The position numbers and the translations under genes were made by a program. A stretch of 64,000 nucleotides of DNA from Prosapia bicincta (taxonomy: Eukaryota > Arthropoda > Insecta > Hemiptera > Cercopidae), in NCBI GenBank assembly GCA_036971475.1, contig JBAIZL010000001.1, forward strand, positions 95,612,350 through 95,676,349, given 5' to 3'. Below the pieces are notes generated by a model. The model ran no database searches and was not told the DNA's origin. It was given only the letters and a program-made list of their open reading frames with translations. This document shows, piece by piece, positions 13,414 through 26,235 of this stretch. Each line of letters opens with the position of its first letter. The first letter of the stretch is position 1.

Positions 13414-13984
13414 GGCATCCAATAGATACGCCGATGACTAACCATGATTTTTTAAATGAATTTGTTTAAGAACTTGACTAAATAAACTCTAAGATACGCA
13501 AAATCGTTATCAATTCGTTTAAAGAGGTCGAGAAGGTGCCGTGAATAAGTATTAGATTATCGAGTACCGCATGTATTCGATCCTAAAGCTGTCTTACTAA
13601 GGAAACTCGTTTCCACTTCCACCAACGAATATTCCCTTATAGTTCAGGATCTAAAGGCGGTTGAGCATGCTGAAAGTCTAACGCAATTTTATTTCAAATT
13701 ATTGTTCTGGGAACTTGGGTAATTGTCAAAACGTATGTCGTCGCCCCCTCCCACGTGGTAATCATACCGGAGGGTGAAAAGGGATCATCGCAGGGAACGT
13801 GGTGTACTGGAACCTTTTTAGACTATAAAAGATAGAATAACAAAAAAATGTTTTTAAATTCGCGAAAATAAGGGGTTCAATAACAGTTCTTACGTAAAAA
13901 TGGCCAACTACAATACCTACTAAGTCAAAAATTATTTTTCATAATCTCTTTACGTATATCTTTACATATACAGTATAAGAGACC

Positions 13985-14328
13985 AATAAATGTTTAGGCC
14001 GAATATATTTAAGGGTGAATTTATTACATACCTTATAGTTCATCATCTCCTTCTAGATCTCGTTGTGCAAAGGATTTCTTTTGCAAGGACAATAGGAACA
14101 GTATTAGCTATTTTTGTATAATGGTTGTTTAGAACACTTTGTACATTTGCAGGGTGTAATGAAGGTTTCTGGAAGAGCTGTTCTTCTGGTAGACTTACAA
14201 GACTTGTTGTTTGTCAACCAAAGATTCTGTGTAGAATGAATTAGAGTCATACCATTCAGGATGTGAACTTGGTTGTCAAACAGTAAGTCTTGCAAATGCG
14301 ACACAACTAGTCTCAGATTCAAATACAT
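13985..14328 (-). pseudogene. Cysteine-rich protein fragment in left arm
   Basis: The minus-strand frame 14328-14104 (74 codons) contains LPETFITPCKCTKCSK and then stops. The similar right-arm copy continues with a second CxC cluster, so this copy is broken. The spacing of Cys residues recalls CXC-type (tesmin-like) zinc-binding segments seen in some transposon proteins, but the similarity is only by pattern. Function is unknown. Confidence 0.35.
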
Positions 14329-14714
14329 TAATTAAATCACATTTCACACTTTTCTTCAAGTTTTAGCCATTTTCGTCTGCTAAACTTGGAGGATAATCCA
14401 GAAGTTCGTGTTTTAATAACTCGTTGCAACTAATACTTTTTTTGAGTGACTGTCCTTTTTGAGAAGATAACATTTGTTATAGCAATCTACCTTTTCTCTA
14501 CGTTTCATTCCGGAAATGATGACATACTCAAAATACTAATTCTATTAATTGGAGACTAGATTACTCTAATTTTCTCGATCACTTTTCAAATAAATTTTCG
14601 CCTTCCTCTGGAATATTGAACACAAATTTAAAAAGCTCTTCCGTAGCTACAAAGGTTCCTAAGTCTACTTGTAGAATTTTAAACAGGATTGTCGTAGTAG
14701 TATAGGAACAGCTC

Positions 14715-14850
14715 TACTAGAAACCTTCATTACACCCTGCAAATGTACAAACTGTTCTAAAAAATCTTCTTCGTGCTCCAAAAAGGAAAGCGCATGCTGT
14801 TCGTATTGTCCTTGCAAAAGAAAAACAAGTTTTCACAACGAGATCTAGAC
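14715..14850 (+). pseudogene. Cysteine-rich protein fragment in right arm
   Basis: Inverted counterpart of the left-arm fragment. Read in one frame it gives LETFITPCKCTNCSK, then SSSCSKKESACCSYCPCKRK, and meets a stop after HNEI. Both arms therefore carry the same short coding remnant, which suggests it belonged to the mobile element itself. It is too short to assign to a transposase class. Confidence 0.35.
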
Positions 14851-17800
14851 GGAGATGATGAACTATATTGGTATGTAATAAATCAACCCTTAAATATATT
14901 AAGCCTAAGCCTTTATTGGTCTCTTATACAGTATGGATTAATATTATTCCTATATTGCTACCAAATTATATTCAAGGCCCTACAAAACAAATGATGACAA
15001 GAAGGAGTATAAACTAATTTTACACTACAGCGTTTTCTTAGCTTAATAAATAGTAAACAGCTTTAAAACCATACTTTATTTAAAGAAATAATCAAGTTTT
15101 TCAACGCTGACATCTAAAATGTTCATTCTGAACCGCGTCAATATTTAGTATTTTAGCGTAGATCGATCCCCTATACTTTTTATTATACCTTAAAAATCTT
15201 ATATTAAATTGTGTTCCTTCAGATTGCATTTTAATCTTTATAAATGCATTTCAGAAATACATCACTTTCGTAAAGTTACCATGATTGCTACATTATAATT
15301 ATCGTGATATTAATAGTCTATACATTTGTGTTTATAAATTTTAACAAATATTTTTTTCAATTCCAGAGACTTTAAAACAAAGTTTTATCTTAGTCGCCGG
15401 CTTACGCTTACCGCAATGGATTAATTTTCCAATGAAAAGTCACTAAATAACTAAAATTCACTAATAATAAGTAAAAGTAAGAGTTTTAAGAAAAATAATG
15501 TTTTACTCAGTATGTATTTAGTCGGCCATTATTACTTAGGAACTATTGTCGAAGCCCTTATTTTCGTGGGTTTAAAAACATTATTTTGGTTATTCTATCT
15601 TTTATAGTTTCAAAGATATAATAGTTCTAGTACATCCCGTTCCCTTCGATGTTCCCCCCTTTCCCCCCTGTACAATCGCCCAAGTGCGCAGAACAATAAT
15701 CTGAAATAAAAAGGGGCTTTCAGTGCATGCACAAACCTTTATAGATTATGGACTTTTAGTCTTAACCATTACCAATGGGCAAGTCTTTTCTCCCAATAAA
15801 GCTTCTATTGGAAGCTTGGCTCTTTCCGGTTTCCCTCTGCGGTCGGTATCGGCCACGTCTAGTAGCATCTAGTAAACGACTATCACAAAATTATTGACAA
15901 TATTTTTAGTTCATTTAAAAAGATGATTCTCCCTACTAATACATTTTCAGTTTTTTAACTTTTAAATTTACAAAAGTTTAAGGTTTTTTCTGAAGGAAAC
16001 TCTTCCATGAGAGTGTATTCAGGTTCATAAATGTTATCCCATTTTTTACCGACAAGGACGTATAAACGAACTGATTGTGAAACTGCTACTTTCCAAGACA
16101 AAAATCATTGAAAAAATACTTTTCACACGAAGGTCATTTACCAAATGCTTTTAATGAAGTACTCAGCTTACCCAAGCATATATTCATATTGGCGCATTGG
16201 TATCTGTGGACAGAAGTTATGCGGCACTTTGAAGAGTACACACCTGCAAGAGATCCACACAAGGAAAAGAGTGAATGAGTAATGTGCCATTACAATCTAC
16301 TGAAAAAAACCCTTGAACAATCAGAGCAGAGAAATACTTTTATAATACTATGATCCAGAAGTTCACTTTGATAAATCACTTTTACTTTTTTTCAATCATT
16401 TGTTTTTAAATCTAATTTTAAGAACTAAAACGTCCACGTTTTAGATGCCAATACACATCATATAATTCTGTAGTTGCTTCCGTGCTATTTATTTATCCCT
16501 ATGAGCATAGCATGTATTTTATACCTGTCTTTAAACTAATCTAAAAAATTAGGTTTTTTAATATAAAGCAGAGAATAATATAAAGAATTCGTTGATCTCG
16601 TTGAGACGCCAATTGGTAATTGGTTGGTGCGTTGAAAACGTTTTGTCACTGTGCCACATAATTTTACGTGATATTACAAAGTTTCCACTTATTAATAAGG
16701 ATAAATAAACTTAATAATTTTTTCACTTTATATTAGTATAATTTTAAGATTAGAATCAATGCTAACGTGCTCGGACTAATATCCTAGAAAGAAAAGGGCT
16801 ACCTATTCACTACATAAGAATAAGGTTTCCCATAGAGCAGGACGCATTTCTGTTCCATTTATCTCTAAATGACATATAAATGGAACGACAAAGGGGCCGC
16901 CATCGGCATGAACATGAAGGTAGACACCTGGAGAAGTGACGATCAGCTGTTCCCGTGTCCCGTATCAGGGCGAAGCGAAGGACATCTGGGTCGCACAAAG
17001 GCCCAGGCACGGTGCAATACTACACCAACTCTTTTCTTTGCGCGAGGGTAAATTTCAAAGTTTTGTGAGAAAGAATCAGAGGAAGTAGGGTTGAGGGGGG
17101 TGCTGTCACACGAGTAGATTCTACACGACGTTCCGTAGATGGCGGGACAAAAGCTGCTTTTTGTAGGGTTGTGTACGTGATTTGATTAAACACACACGGT
17201 AACTTCTGTCCAAGAATCTTCCTTTTTATCTATCATTGGCTTATTTTAAACAATTTATACAATCTTTAAATTTTGTTGTAGATTTTTTTTTCTACAGGCC
17301 GGTTTTTAATCATTTTTACTTAATGTTTCCAGCATTTTTGTAGTACAGTATTGACCAATGGGCTAACAAACGATATTTTCGTTTTTGCGTTTAACTCAGA
17401 AATAAATTCTATACAAGACTAAAGTGATTCTTCAACAGCAAGTTATAAATAATTGTTAATTCCTATATTAACTATCGCCATAAATAACCTTATGTTTGTT
17501 CTTTTATCAAGTATAATTATTCGAATAATTACCTTCAAATTACTATTGCTAATAATTCCTGCCATTTCTAAATTATTGTTCTTCCCATAATAGTACAACT
17601 ACAAAGTACCCGCTTAGGATAGTGTAATTTTTAGACTCGATGTGTAGACACCGGATGTAATTTTCTTTCAATTATCAGTTTTTTTCGTTCTTTTTGAGAT
17701 TGTTATTTATTCCTTTGAATTTCATTTTAGTACTAGTGAATAGTTTTAGTGCACACCTCGTTCGCTTTATTAAACTTTCAGCTTACAGCTACAATCTTTA

Positions 17801-17904
17801 ATAGTTGTACAAAATTATTTATAGAATTTGCCGTAATATTGGCATTTATTTAAAGTAATTTTCTTCATTATCTATAATTTTTTTAAATTTTCAAGTAAGA
17901 CACA

Positions 17905-17907
<3 letters not shown>

Positions 17908-17941
<34 letters not shown>

Positions 17942-18080
17942 TCCCCTCACTATCTCTCTCATTATATCCTTCACACTCACTCTGACCCATCCCTTATTCC
18001 CTCACTTCCTTTCTTTCCCATTTTTTTTTCTCTCGCTTCATATCTGTCACTCACTCACTCTCAGCCATTATCTCTTATGC
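17908..18080. repeat. (CT)n microsatellite and pyrimidine-rich low-complexity tract
   Basis: Pure CT repeats at about 17909-17938 are followed by a diffuse C/T-rich stretch with CTCACT and TCTCTC motifs to about 18080. Confidence 0.85.
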
Positions 18081-18281
18081 CTTTCACTTCTTTCCTTACT
18101 CTTTTTTAAATGACAGGAAAAGTAAATTGGTATAATGAAATGCCGTAAGAGAAAATGAATATTTTTTTACGTTATGAAAGTTTATAAACCATTTGAATCC
18201 AATAATTAATTCTGTAAACATTTTTAATTAATTAGTGAAAACATTGTTTTAAATAATATGTTTTTACTAAAAAAACATGTA

Positions 18282-18345
18282 TGCGCCCACGCGCGCGTTC
18301 GTGTGTGTGTGTGTGGGGTGCGCCCGCGCGTGCGTGTGTTTCATG
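18282..18345. repeat. CG/GT alternating purine-pyrimidine tract
   Basis: Alternating CGCGCG, GTGTGTGTGTGTG and CGCGCG runs in an otherwise AT-rich region. Such alternation is compatible with Z-DNA formation by known sequence rules. Confidence 0.7.
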
Positions 18346-19661
18346 CTTAATCGCCTGCACGCGTAGGTATTATTGGTTGACTGCAATACAATATTTAACG
18401 ACAAAGTTGAAAATCAAAAATATAAATCTTGACATTTCAAGCAAAACATGACTGCATCAGGTGCAGACGTTTTATTTTAGACATGCGCGTAGTTTGTGAG
18501 CAAAGTTCATAAACTAAATGCAATGTCCGCTACGTAAACGTAAATCAAGAAGATCAGAAATCATGCGAAGGAAAGGAAAATGTCCAGCTGTCCGTAGATA
18601 CGATCTGCTTGTAAACCACTCGGTTATGGGTGTAAATCATACTCTGTGAAATCGAGACTTCCAGTGTTACAAGGTTGTCTAACCTGCAATACTGGCTTTC
18701 TGTTTGTTTGGAGAATAAAATAACACACTTGTGGTAGACCTGGCTTCAACTTGCGTGGTTTTAGTGATACTGATATACATGAAGAGCCATTGTCACCAGA
18801 ATGTCTTCTTGTATAGGATCTGAAACTTAAAACTGCCTTTACATTTTTGTTTATACAGTATTTACATTATAAACTTTATTTTTGTTACATTTATTTCGTT
18901 TTATTGATCATAATTCAAAACTTTTTATCAAATGTTACTGACTTCGAAAACTTACTTACGAGACTACAGTTCTGGTGGTCACAAAATTTTGAACATTTAC
19001 ATCAGATAATCCAAGTTCCCCAAATACTTGGATAGTGAAGTTACCATTATTCCCTAACCTTTTTTATAATGTTTCAATGTAAATTACATAAATGTCCAAT
19101 ATAATTTGAAAATAGCACAGAAAGTGTAATGAAATTCCAGAGAAGCTGAGAAATTCATGCTCAAGAGCAAAATTTTTAAACTTGCTTGCTGTATTGAACA
19201 ATTTTTTAAGATTAAAAACTAGGCATAATTGTTGCAAGTAATAAAACAAATTTTTAAAGTCAACTCCTACTTAGATCATTAAAAGGAAATTTTATTTTAG
19301 TTTTTTTTTTTATTAAATAATTACAACTAATATAGATAAAGTAACATAACTTATCCCTTAAACAGCTGTTCTACCACATAACCTATAAAATAAAACCATT
19401 TGTTTTATGAAATCAAGTTATCACGTATTTTAAGCCAAATGGGTCGAAATAACTATATGCATACCTTGCCTGTTTTGTGAAAAGTTTTTCTCCCATATTA
19501 AACTAAAATAATTTAATTAATGAATTAGGCTAATAAATATTAATGAATATTTGAAAAAACTGTATTAAGATCAAGTGTCATTTATTACATGTTTTAAAAA
19601 AATTATTACAATTTGAGTGGATGATTAAAAAGTATTTTAATAACGATTCAAAATTTGTACA

Positions 19662-19663
<2 letters not shown>

Positions 19664-19714
<51 letters not shown>
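19664..19714. repeat. (AT)n microsatellite
   Basis: Uninterrupted AT dinucleotides for about 51 bp. Confidence 0.95.
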
Positions 19715-19717
<3 letters not shown>

Positions 19718-19988
19718 AAATTGTGAGCTAATAGAAGAAACTGAAGAAAAATTAGTGAACTAAATTTCTTCTGAGTTTAAATTTAAAGGTTACTCAATGA
19801 ACACAAGAAGATTGTAGGGTGCATTTATTTGAGCAATTGGGTCTTGCAAGAAACAACAAGACTTTAAAGAAACTGCAAATGTTCATTTTCACAAACCTTT
19901 TACAAAATATTATCGCGCTTACAAGACTTTTTGAAAGTTGATTAAGAACTTCATCCTCTGTGTCAGTATTTTTGCCATGGACATAAGC

Positions 19989-20795
19989 CAGGGGTGCACA
20001 GCCTGCGGCCCTGGCTTGTTTTTTGTGGCCCTCAGAACACTCTAAAATGTTGCTCTTGAATCTAGAGAAACGTAATATTTCATAGGGAAAGGCATAAGCC
20101 AGCGTTATTGCTGTACTAGCAGCAATGGCAGTATTTGTGACAATATTCAAGTTGAACTTATTGATGTGCAGCACATGATTCAGTTGAAATAAAGTTTAAG
20201 TCAGTTGATGTTTCATTAATTTATCTCTACAAACATTATTTACTTCCATAAATAGTTAATCTGCGAGAAATAGTTTTTAAACTTTCGTGTTTGTTCGTTA
20301 GCACTTTTATCTGTAAGCATGCTTTTTCGTTAATAAAACCTATCAAGTCTAAAGCTCGTGCGCGTTTATCTAACATTCATTAGGAATCATCTTTGAAAAT
20401 ATTAACTACAAACATTGGAATAGACATTGAACAGTTATCAAAAGAAAAATTGTGTAAAATAAACATTTTTCAAATTTCATTTATAACATTTTGAAGGTAA
20501 ATATTGATTCATGTTTTGAATCCTGATGTAATATCAACATTGCAACATTATAAAGATTGGAAATTATTGACATCTGGATACTTTGGTACGGATATGTATG
20601 CTATTGTATATTATAAAATGTATGTATGTTATTTACACATATTACAATACAAAATGTAGAATATAATATTTGCAAATTTAAGAACAACTAAATAAGAAGT
20701 ATTCCAATTGTTCAACTTGGTAAATTTAGGTCCAGCGGCCCGAGAAAAGTAAACAATTAATTGGCCCACCGTTTTAGAATGGTTCTGCACCTCTG
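19989..20795. mobile_element. hAT-type non-autonomous DNA transposon (807 bp)
   Basis: The left end reads CAGGGGTGCACAGCCTGCGGCC and the right end, on the opposite strand, CAGAGGTGCAGAACC followed later by GGGCC. This CAGNGGTGCANA type with adjacent GGCCC is typical of many hAT families. Eight bases flank each side: ACATAAGC at 19981-19988 and ACACAAGC at 20796-20803, seven of eight identical, matching the 8-bp duplication made by hAT transposases. The interior has no transposase. A 126-codon minus-strand frame (19794-20174) crosses the left end and is judged accidental. Confidence 0.75.
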
Positions 20796-20803
20796 ACACA
20801 AGC

Positions 20804-22902
20804 TATTGCTCGTCCATTTATGCGTCTTTCAAACGTCTTATGTTTCAAAAATCCGACCATCACCAAACGACGCTACCCACATTGAAGTTCATTACGGACA
20901 TTATGTGAAAACTATCTTGAAATAGTAATATTTGCATTAAGAGAATTGGATATTAACATGAAGTTTGTTTTACAATTGGTTACTTTATAATAATTGTTTA
21001 GCCAATAGTACATTAAAAACATTTTATAATTCTGTATTAGTAGAGAATCAAATTACGGATATCTCTGGAATTAACTGTTAATGACAGCTTGAACAATACT
21101 TTCTCAGCCACCACTGTTTCTGTGTAGGGATATTAGTTGTTTTTACAGGTTTATGTAGATTTTTGTGTTACAAATGAGCTGTTGTAAAGCTAACCATATC
21201 ATCTACGTTCGCATGTCTTGTGATATTCAGTCGACATATAAATTTCTTTTCGAAGCAATTTTTCCAGCATCAGTAAATATAGACCAATTTAGGCCGTAGT
21301 CGAGAAGACAAATGAAAAAGAATGACAACATTTGGTAAAAATATACAATCGCTTTACCCCAAGTTGAGAGCAATTCTACTCATGAACTGTTCTTAGAGGA
21401 TTCCAAAACTTCCTCTTATTCCTATTTTCAAGGGATCATTATGTCCTTTTTCACTCCTTCCTTAACGTTTTAAACTCCAAGGGATTTAACGGGTAGACAC
21501 TTTCTCATGCACTCTATAAGTACTTTGAGTACGCCTGTAATTCCGCAACCTCCTGTATATTTATCAGGGGTGTTATGTCTACTTTAACCCTATCTTTACT
21601 CACAATGCTTTCCAATCCTTCTTAGACTATACTGACATACACCCCTTATAAAATGGCATCGTAAAATCTTTGCTATAAGACCATTGCGTATCTAACGAAA
21701 TATTTTATTTTCTGTAGGAGACACAGCGCGTATAATTAGTTATTAATATTTCCTATCAATTTTAAGGACGTAGACAAATAGTGACAAAATTTAATTGTCA
21801 ATAAACCATTTTTCATTAATTAACTTCTTTATATCATAGAAAGCTGTCAAATAATGTTTGTAAAATAATGTCTAAGTTGTGTATTTGCGACTCCATTTTA
21901 TGCTTGTCATTCGTAATTCGAATAGAAACGATACATAAAGTAAGGTATCTAAATTTATTGTAAGGGACTTTTGGCCATGACGGCACTTCATAAGAATCTG
22001 AAGTGTTAAAATGATAAAGATTACTCAATCACAAATTCCAATCTACACAAAATTGTTCGGCTGTAAGTTGACTTACACACTTGGTTAGATTGGATAGCAT
22101 CGCCTAAGGGTTGTTGTCCTAAGGGGCTGAAGTATTGGATTGGATGTGTTGCTACATTTCGCAATATATTTACTGTCAGAGTTAAAAACATCATTCGTTG
22201 TGCAAAGAAAATGGTAAACATTGTGTTTGTGTTTCGTTTGAAAATAACAAAATTTAGAAAACTTAGTTTTGGCTTCAGGTCGAATAAAAGGCTGACAGAC
22301 AACCTCATCCTTTAAAATATAGGTTTGGTTCATAGTTTTTATCCCACGTAATGTAATGGACTATGTGACTTTTGACGGCATAAATCGGCCAAAAATTCGT
22401 TCTGGGTGGATTCGTTTCTATTTTAGTACCCTCCTAAATTAACCGCCCTAATTATGTTTTTAAAATTTTTTTTTTATTATGGTCTATTGTGTTTTTAATA
22501 TTTTCTAATTTAATCACGATTTGTGTTTTATTATGTACTAAAATTAATCATCTGTTTTTGTTTTTAGTATCTTCTAACTTGGTCGTCTAATTGTTTTTTT
22601 ATGTTTTTATTAGAGAAATTAACGTTTGTCAACGGTAAATATGTTTTTTAAAACGCCTATACTAGGTAAAATACCTATATTCATGGGCAATAACCCATTT
22701 TTTCTGAATATCTTTTAACATAAATTTATAAATGTTTTAAAAATATCTTGTAACTTAACCGTCTAATTGATTTAAAATAATATCTTTCAACTTTGCCAAT
22801 ATTGTTTTTCCACCTAATCAAATACTATACCTGTTTTGTTCTGATGTGTGTATAGTACAAGATACGGACCCCAGTAATATAGTTACACGTTATGTAATTT
22901 AA

Positions 22903-22909
<7 letters not shown>
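20804..22909. other. AT-rich sequence without recognisable gene
   Basis: Overlapping minus-strand frames of 64-95 codons between 21834 and 22333 lie in sequence of slightly higher complexity but show no domain, start context or exon structure I can defend. Confidence 0.45.

Positions 22910-22971
<62 letters not shown>
22910..22971. repeat. (AT)n microsatellite
   Basis: About 62 bp of TA dinucleotides directly preceding the first copy of a 134-bp palindrome. Confidence 0.95.
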
Positions 22972-22974
<3 letters not shown>

Positions 22975-22976
<2 letters not shown>

Positions 22977-23108
22977 AAGAACTAAGTCAAAATACAAATA
23001 CGAGAATTATATTTGAATTTACAATTCATTGTATGATTATAATTCAATTTCAATTATATTGTAAATTCAATTATAATTCTTGTATTTGTATTTTGACTTA
23101 GTTCTTTA
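22975..23108. repeat. 134-bp near-perfect palindrome, copy 1
   Basis: Begins TAAAGAACTAAGTCAAAATA and ends with its reverse complement, with AATTCAATTT-type sequence at the centre. The arms pair over nearly the full length with few mismatches. It is flanked by AT microsatellites and lacks any open frame. Confidence 0.9.
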
Positions 23109-23133
23109 TTAATACACAAGAATACATATTGCG

Positions 23134-23143
<10 letters not shown>

Positions 23144-23174
<31 letters not shown>

Positions 23175-23331
23175 AAGAACTAAGTCAAAATACAAATACG
23201 AGAATTATATTTGAATTTACAATTCATTGTATGATTATAATTCAATTTCAATTATATTGTAAATTCAATTATAATTCTTGTATTTGTATTTTGACTTAGT
23301 TCTTTATTAATACACAAGAATACATATTGCG

Positions 23332-23379
<48 letters not shown>

Positions 23380-23412
23380 CAGTCAAAACCTGTTATATAT
23401 ATATATATATAT
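23144..23412. repeat. (AT)n microsatellites around palindrome copy 2
   Basis: TA tracts lie at about 23150-23174, 23339-23378 and 23391-23412. The last two are separated by AACAGTCAAAACCTGTT, itself an inverted repeat (AACAG and CTGTT). Palindrome copy 2 lies between the first and second tracts. Confidence 0.85.
23173..23306. repeat. 134-bp near-perfect palindrome, copy 2
   Basis: I see no difference from 22975-23108 on reading both. The 198-bp offset includes the shared trailing segment TTAATACACAAGAATACATA and an AT tract, so the palindrome plus flank was tandemly duplicated. Confidence 0.9.
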
Positions 23413-23795
23413 TCAAAATGTATATTCATTAAACAGGAGATGAATTTCAAAGTTAAATTAAACTGATTTAAATAAGTTATAGAATATTAATTTATGTGAT
23501 AAAACTATTTTCTTACATAGCTACATTTCTATATTTCGTTGCCATTTATTCACAATGGACCGACTTCACTATGAACCTAGTATGTTTAATAGTGTAAACG
23601 TCACTAGGTGTGCATGCAACATCAGAAATGCTTTGAATAAAATAACACTTTTTTAAGCGCATTATTCATTGTTGATTGTGAGTAAGAGGTAAAAGCAAAC
23701 AATTTTTATTGGTTCATATTGTGTAACAAGATATAAGGCTGTGTATTTTAACGTGGAAATAGTGATATATTTTCTACTTTATAATTATATGAGCT

Positions 23796-24045
23796 ACAAT
23801 AAAAATATTAGAAACAACCCCAATGCCACAGGAATAATAACAAAATATTGATAATCAAGTTACCTAAGATTAGGCTCTTATGTAGCCTACATTTCGATGG
23901 TCATGCCATCATCTGACATCGAAATGTGCATAAGGGCTAGCTTAGGTAACTTGTAACATCACTTATTTTTGGTTATTTTTGTGGTATTTGGGCTGTTTCC
24001 AATATTGTTATTGTAATATATTGTACCACTATGCTCTTGGTATTG
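23796..24045. mobile_element. Foldback element, family of 29706-29872, longer copy
   Basis: The left arm from about 23796 (CAATAAAAATATTAG) pairs with the right arm ending at about 24014 (CCAATATTGTTATTG). The arms also share the CCTAAG and CTTAGG region near the centre. The right tail ATATTGTACCACTATGCTCTTGGTATTG is nearly identical to the end of the 29706-29872 element. TTATATGA occurs just outside both ends, compatible with a degraded target duplication. The centre holds the recurrent hairpin motif (23890-23915, minus strand). No open frame. Confidence 0.65.
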
Positions 24046-24629
24046 TAAGTTATATGACTGTAGGGCCTACATTAATTTCGAAATTCAACGTTTAAAAATA
24101 AAATTTCTCATTATTTGTTAAGCATCTGTAAATATAGTGATAATTTTTTTCGAAGATAGAAAAAGAAATTGATAAATGGCTAAGGAAGACTTGTGGATCA
24201 TAATAGCAGGCGGGAAGGTAGTGACCGAATGAAAGTAATAAAATGAAGGATATAGTCTACTTATATGGCTAGGCCTATGTGAAGAGGTGTATCACAGATG
24301 TCTTGAGTAATCGTGTTGGGAAAAAAGTGAGAAGTGTTGGAAGGAATAGAATAGAATGTAAACAATCAAATTGGAGGATTATGAGCAATATTGGATTGAA
24401 AGCGCTTAAAAACAGGTCTTTATAAAATTCTAAAAAGAGTGTGAAATCTTTGCTAGATCAACACAGATACAGATTGTCTTAATATTTTAATATTAGCTGA
24501 AGGTTATTTTTTAGTTTTATTAGATACGAAAATACTTGAAATTTTTCGAAAAAAACTGATACTTGCATTGTAGAGTAGTTGTTGCGAAAACTATGACAAC
24601 AGTACATAGCGCTTCCAATACAATCAAAT
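24046..24629. other. AT-rich sequence without recognisable gene
   Basis: I see no repeat, element end or coding signal. Confidence 0.45.
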
Positions 24630-24836
24630 GATAAGTAATTATTATATAGCTAAGAGAATACTTTAGAGCTTACTTGCCTACGCGTTTCGAAACAATCGTT
24701 TCATTTACGAAGCTAATCCTCTACTGAGTAAAGGATTAACTTCATACATGAAAGGATTGTTTCGAAACGCGTAGGCAAGTAAGCTCTAAACCCTTAGTAA
24801 GTAATTATTCACTTAGTTATGTAATAATTACTTATA
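24630..24836. mobile_element. Foldback element with CGAAACGCG motif
   Basis: The left arm 24630-24722 and right arm 24730-24836 are inverted copies. The inner 24664-24790 pairs closely (TAGAGCTTACTTGCCTACGC and its complement). TTTCGAAAC lies in both arms, and TTTCGAAACGCG is the same element-terminal type as in the other foldback loci. The spacer is about 7 bp. No coding potential. Confidence 0.7.
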
Positions 24837-25932
24837 GTTTAGTCAGTGAATTGAAGATGATTACAACAAGCAATAGCAATAGAATTGTTGGTGATTATTC
24901 ATCACCGTTAACAATTCAATACATTTTCCAATGAAACCTTATAAGTTCTTTTTCATATTTAAATTTCTGTATTCACACCTTTTTAAATTTATTATTAAAA
25001 TCTACTAATATTCACTCTTTAATATTAAAATATTAGTTCAGTCAGTTTAAACGTATAGATTTAGGAAAAATAATTTTATACTTTTGAGATTTAAAAAAAA
25101 TATATATTTAAAATAAAATTTGCATCTGTTTTTTGAAGAGCGTGATTATTTTTAACTAGAAAATCGCTTAAAGTCATTATATAATTCAGCTTTTAATAGC
25201 CCGATATTACTTCATTCCCATCCATCCTTAATCTTTGTTCAAAGCTCATACTCTCTAGAACGTTGAGGAGATGAAATTTCGTGGCAAATTTTGCACCGTA
25301 CAAGAAGCTGAGCTGATTAAAACATAATGCGAGAAACAATATAGAATGAAAATTTTCAATAAACTAAAAATGGAAGAGAAAATTCGCAGTGAAAAAATAA
25401 TAAAACACAGTAAAACATATTTTTGCCTGTAAAATGTTTTACTCTTTTAAAGAACTATATGTGTATGATTTGGTAATACATCAATGAATTATTGAGGAAT
25501 TTTATCAGGCTTAATAGTTTATTACTGTTACTTTTAATATTATCAACTTGTAAAAGTGAAATAGAATTATTAAAATGGGTTAAAAGAATTTCACGATAAA
25601 CATTATATTCACGCTGAGGTATAACATGAAGCAGTCTTCCGATTATAATGCCAATGACTAAATTGAAGCCGTATTTACAGTCAGTACCACTCATAACACA
25701 ACTCTTGTGTGGTATTTATGAGCTAAAACTCGTTTGCACTGATGGAATTCTAATGCAGTTCCAACAGGTATCTATTCAGCTGAGGAAGCTTCTCTGGCGT
25801 AAGCAACGTTAACAAAGCTCTGCTAAGATAAAACTAAAGGCACGCACGTAATGTTACTGCATCGTAGAATTGTAACCCCAACTCGTAGTGATCTCAGTGC
25901 AAGAAATGCTTCATTAAAATGCCATTCATCAA

Positions 25933-25934
<2 letters not shown>

Positions 25935-25976
<42 letters not shown>
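25935..25976. repeat. (GT)n microsatellite
   Basis: About 40 bp of GT dinucleotides. Confidence 0.95.
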
Positions 25977-25979
<3 letters not shown>

Positions 25980-26235
25980 TTATTATTAAGGCGATTTCCA
26001 ACAATTTCCAAATAATGGGGACAGTATCTTGTTTTCCATTTCTTCGTTTATCCCCTCTTGTGCATAATTTGTTCTCAAAAACAACAATTAACAGTTCATA
26101 TACTGAGCCAAAATGCTGTAGATCTCATCAATAGCTTAAAAAACATAGTGAAATATTAAAACACGATATTTTGTTCAAAACAGAAATGTATATATACATC
26201 AGTCCGGGTGTGGTTACATGGGTTATTCTAAAGCA

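Larger units (their letters stand above)
13620..15790. mobile_element. Large imperfect inverted-repeat element of about 2.2 kb
   Basis: Outer arms: about 13620-13950 is the diverged reverse complement of about 15460-15790 (for example ACTATAAAAGATAGAATAAC at 13822 against its complement near 15591). Inner arms: about 13960-14190 pairs with about 14700-14960 (shared TTTATTGGTCTCTTATAC and CTTCATTACACCCTGCAAAT on opposite strands). The right half carries roughly 500 bp of extra sequence between inner and outer arms. Divergence is substantial, so this is an old element. No clear terminal duplication was found, so the ends are approximate. Confidence 0.65.
15791..19663. other. AT-rich sequence without recognisable gene
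   Basis: No supported gene. The segment 16800-17050 is more GC-rich, with overlapping 60-66 codon frames on both strands and no domain. 17640-18480 contains low-complexity pyrimidine and CG/GT stretches listed separately. Confidence 0.45.

Noticed and set aside
16810..17051. Overlapping frames in a GC-richer patch, possible exon or SINE
   Set aside because: No domain, no A/B box promoter pair and no target duplication could be found by eye.
19794..20174. 126-codon minus-strand frame as a host gene
   Set aside because: It crosses the left terminus and target duplication of a hAT-type element, so the frame is an accidental fusion of element and flank.
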